NCBI GenBank assembly: GCA_008638415.1
Contig: VWVT01000004.1
Coordinates: 248,001 to 312,000, forward strand
Direction of reading: 5' to 3'
Length of the DNA stretch: 64,000 nucleotides
DNA from: Nocardiopsis sinuspersici
Lineage (GTDB): Bacteria > Actinomycetota > Actinomycetes > Streptosporangiales > Streptosporangiaceae
The notes under the pieces were generated by a model. It saw only the letters and a list, made by a program, of their open reading frames with translations. It searched no databases and had not been told where the DNA came from. The first letter of the stretch is position 1. The number at the start of each line of letters is the position of its first letter. Below are positions 62,085 to 64,000 of this stretch, piece after piece. The translations under genes and the position numbers were made by a program.

Positions 62085-62156
62085 ATGGTCACGACTGGGG
62101 GTGCCCCTGACTGGGGTGCCCCAGTCGCAGAGCCGAAGGACCAAAGGCACGTGTGA
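62085..62156 (+). CDS. Possible 23-codon leader peptide upstream of pglW
   Basis: TAAGGAGG (62073-62080) is a perfect anti-Shine-Dalgarno match 4 bases before ATG 62085; the frame MVTTGGAPDWGAPVAEPK then DQRHV ends at TGA 62154. It lies 69 bases before the pglW ATG and contains GACTGGGGxTGCCCC repeats that can form a hairpin. It may be a leader peptide, or the start of an unrelated transcript. Too short for coding statistics. Confidence 0.35.
   Translation: MVTTGGAPDWGAPVAEPKDQRHV
62093..62126 (+). repeat. Direct and inverted repeat upstream of pglW
   Basis: GACTGGGG recurs at 62093-62100 and 62109-62116, each followed by TGCCCC. The second copy forms a perfect palindrome with CCCCAGTC at 62119-62126 (2-bp spacer). 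It lies in the leader of pglW, upstream of a TATGCT box (62174-62179), and could be a regulator site. Confidence 0.6.
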
Positions 62157-62224
62157 CCACCACCGTGCGCCCCTATGCTGGGTGGGCACTGGAGCGGGCG
62201 AAGGACTGGACTGGGGGCTGCCGG

Positions 62225-64000
62225 ATGGCCGACCGATGGTGGGGCAAGCCCTCGGAGTTCCCCTGGGAGCAGTCCGCGCTCGACCACGTCCGCTCGTACT
62301 TCCCCGACCGCGAGCCCTACCGTGCCTGGCAGGGGTTCACCTTCACCGCGCGCAACCATCGCATCCGCGAGTGCGACCTGTTCGCCGTCACGCCCACCGG
62401 CGCCTTCCTCATCGAGATCAAGAGCCATCCCGGGCGGGCCACCAACCGGGGTTCGGACTGGACCTTCGAGGAACAGAACCGTCGCAGGACCTTCGGCAAC
62501 CCCCTGCATCTGACGGACCTCAAGGCGAAGGAGCTCAAGGGCCGGCTCCGCTGGGCGGTGGACAAGCTCAAGTTGCGCGACGTGCAGGTTCCCTTCATCG
62601 AGGCGGCCGTCTTCCTCTCCGCGGAGAACCTGCGCTGTGACTTCGACGATGTGCAGAAGGAGAACGTCTTCGGGCGGGAGGAACTCGAGGGCCAGACCAA
62701 CCTGGACGGGATCTGGAGCGGTTTGCTCAGCCGTCCCGCCACCGGCAGGCTCAGCCCGGGCTTCCTGCGAAACGTCACCCGCCTCATGCAGGAGATCGGC
62801 GCCCAGCCGATGGACCGCGAACTCACGCTGGGCGCCTACACCCTGGAGAAGCGCTCCTCCGAGAGCGGCCCCACCTGGACCGACTACAAGGCCAGGCACC
62901 CTCAGTTGGGCAACGACCGCAGCCGCGTCCGCGTCTACCACTACGGCGAGGCTCCGGGCGAGGACGAGCGCAGGTCGGTGGAGCGCGCGGCCAAGCGGGA
63001 GTACATGTCCCTGGAGGGAATCTCCCACGAGGGCATCGTGAAGGCCGAGTACTTCGACGTGCTCGAGAACCTCGGCCCCGCGATCGCGTTCCGCCACCCC
63101 TCCTCCTGGCAGCGCCTCGACCACTTCATGGCCGAGCGCGGAGCCGACCTGGACATCGACACCCGGCTCGAGATGGTCCGCCAGCTTGCCGAGGCCGTCA
63201 ACCACGCCCACCGCAACCGGCTCTTCCACCGTGCCCTGGCGGCGCGCAGCGTGTGGGTGGAGATGGACGGCTCCTACCCGAGGCTGCGCATCGCCGACTG
63301 GCAGGTGGCCTCGCGTGAGAGCATCCGTCTGCGCAGCGGGGGCCACACCACCCATTCCGCCGCTCAGGGCTCGGCCACCGAACACCTGGGCAACGCCCTG
63401 GGGGAGCGCGTACTGGCCGCGCACGTGGAGGCTGCGGCTCAGGCGTACCTGGCCCCCGAGTTCCCCGACTACGGCGGCAGGGCCGCCACCCAGGACATCT
63501 TCGGCCTCGGCGCCCTGACCTACCTGGTGTTCACCGGCCGGCCCCCGGGGCGCGACCGCAGGGAGATGAGCCAGCAGATCCAGGACCACGGCTGCCTCAC
63601 CCCGGCCGCGGTGAGTGACGACGTCACCCCCCAGATGGACACCCTGGTGCGGGAGGCCACCCACCGCGCCCCCGGCGACCGGCTGCCCACGGTGCAGGTG
63701 TTCCTGCGCATGCTGGACGAGGTCGAGGAGTTCCTGACTCTTCCCGAGGTCAAGACCGATCCCCTCACCGCCAGGCGCGGTGACGAGGTCGAACAGGGAT
63801 GGAAGGTCCTGGAGGTGCTCGGCAAGGGAGCCACGTCACGGGCCCTGCTCATGCGCGGGCCCCGGGACGAGGAGATCGTCTACAAGGTCGCGCTGGACAC
63901 AGAGAACGCCGTCTCGTCCCTGCACGGGGAGGCCGAGACGCTCCGGGCCGTGGGTTCCAACCCGCGGATCGTGGTACTGGCTCCCACCGGGGCGGACCAG
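62225..64000 (+). CDS. pglW: BREX type 2 (Pgl) serine/threonine kinase PglW, N-terminal part
   Basis: The frame is open to the right edge (592 codons). It begins MADRWWGKPSEFPWEQSALD, followed by a NERD nuclease-related domain with DLFAVTPTGAFLIEIKSHPG and NPLHLTDLKAKELKGRL, then kinase-like sequence (AEAVNHAHRNRLFHRALAARSV, DIFGLGALTYLVFTGRPP) and, near the edge, WKVLEVLGKGATSRALLM (glycine-rich loop of a second kinase region). This is the PglW layout, an essential kinase of BREX type 2 phage defence. pglX, pglY and pglZ may follow. GGGGG precedes the ATG by 7 bases. Confidence 0.85.
   Translation, partial: MADRWWGKPSEFPWEQSALDHVRSYFPDREPYRAWQGFTFTARNHRIRECDLFAVTPTGAFLIEIKSHPGRATNRGSDWTFEEQNRRRTFGNPLHLTDLKAKELKGRLRWAVDKLKLRDVQVPFIEAAVFLSAENLRCDFDDVQKENVFGREELEGQTNLDGIWSGLLSRPATGRLSPGFLRNVTRLMQEIGAQPMDRELTLGAYTLEKRSSESGPTWTDYKARHPQLGNDRSRVRVYHYGEAPGEDERRSVERAAKREYMSLEGISHEGIVKAEYFDVLENLGPAIAFRHPSSWQRLDHFMAERGADLDIDTRLEMVRQLAEAVNHAHRNRLFHRALAARSVWVEMDGSYPRLRIADWQVASRESIRLRSGGHTTHSAAQGSATEHLGNALGERVLAAHVEAAAQAYLAPEFPDYGGRAATQDIFGLGALTYLVFTGRPPGRDRREMSQQIQDHGCLTPAAVSDDVTPQMDTLVREATHRAPGDRLPTVQVFLRMLDEVEEFLTLPEVKTDPLTARRGDEVEQGWKVLEVLGKGATSRALLMRGPRDEEIVYKVALDTENAVSSLHGEAETLRAVGSNPRIVVLAPTGADQ

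Noticed and set aside
1-64000. CRISPR arrays, tRNA, rRNA or prophage
   Set aside because: No regularly spaced repeats, no tRNA-like cloverleaf or rRNA segments and no integrase or phage structural genes were seen.

Overview
The window is very GC-rich (roughly 70 percent by eye), with third positions nearly all G or C, GTG and TTG starts, stop/start overlaps (GTGA, ATGA, TGATG) and TANNNT boxes 6-7 nt before start codons. These traits and the gene families (CobN with a ChlI-ChlD-type chelatase, DUF397-less actinomycete methyltransferase 19, Uma2, PglW) point to a filamentous actinomycete, probably Nocardiopsis or a close relative. The genus is an inference. No tRNA, rRNA, CRISPR array, integrase or intact transposase was seen.

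Region 1 (1-21.5 kb) is an aerobic cobalamin locus under three cobalamin riboswitches. It holds the end of cobJ, then cobM, cobL, a ChlI/ChlD-type cobaltochelatase subunit, cobO, a cobB-cobC fusion, a cobQ-cobK fusion, cobF, cobN and a BtuFCD-like ABC transporter. cobG, cobH and cobI are not visible (perhaps left of the window), nor are cobD, cobU and cobS. Two oddities stand out. Short repeats sit inside coding regions at the fusion linkers and inside cobN, and one repeat is read in two different frames. A Uma2 gene also lies between two nearly identical 280-bp copies of the cobK 3' end. An alpha/beta hydrolase and a GlxA-type AraC regulator are embedded at 8.2-10.1 kb.

Region 2 (21.5-49 kb) is mixed chromosomal content: a StyA-like monooxygenase, small membrane proteins, a FUSC transporter, a MatB-like acyl-CoA synthetase, a furA-katA peroxide operon with an operator, a glucose dehydrogenase-like enzyme, a secreted hydrolase, a beta-lactamase fold protein, a methyltransferase 19 gene, a purple acid phosphatase, a DNA methylase-like protein, MgtC, SEC-C proteins, a TetR/rhodanese pair sharing three identical operators, and a Crp-family regulator.

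Region 3 (49-64 kb) looks like a defence island. It starts with a three-gene operon: a class III nucleotide cyclase-like protein, a P-loop/helical-repeat protein, and an unknown protein. The first two share a short RHIM/BASS-like peptide at the C- and N-terminus respectively, which suggests amyloid-type signalling between them. Next come three paralogous nuclease-helicase proteins (PD-(D/E)XK plus DUF2075/Schlafen group 3 helicase), one of them coupled to an EVE-HNH-like nuclease, then a TGT-like TIM-barrel protein, and finally the start of pglW, the kinase of BREX type 2 (Pgl), which runs off the right edge.
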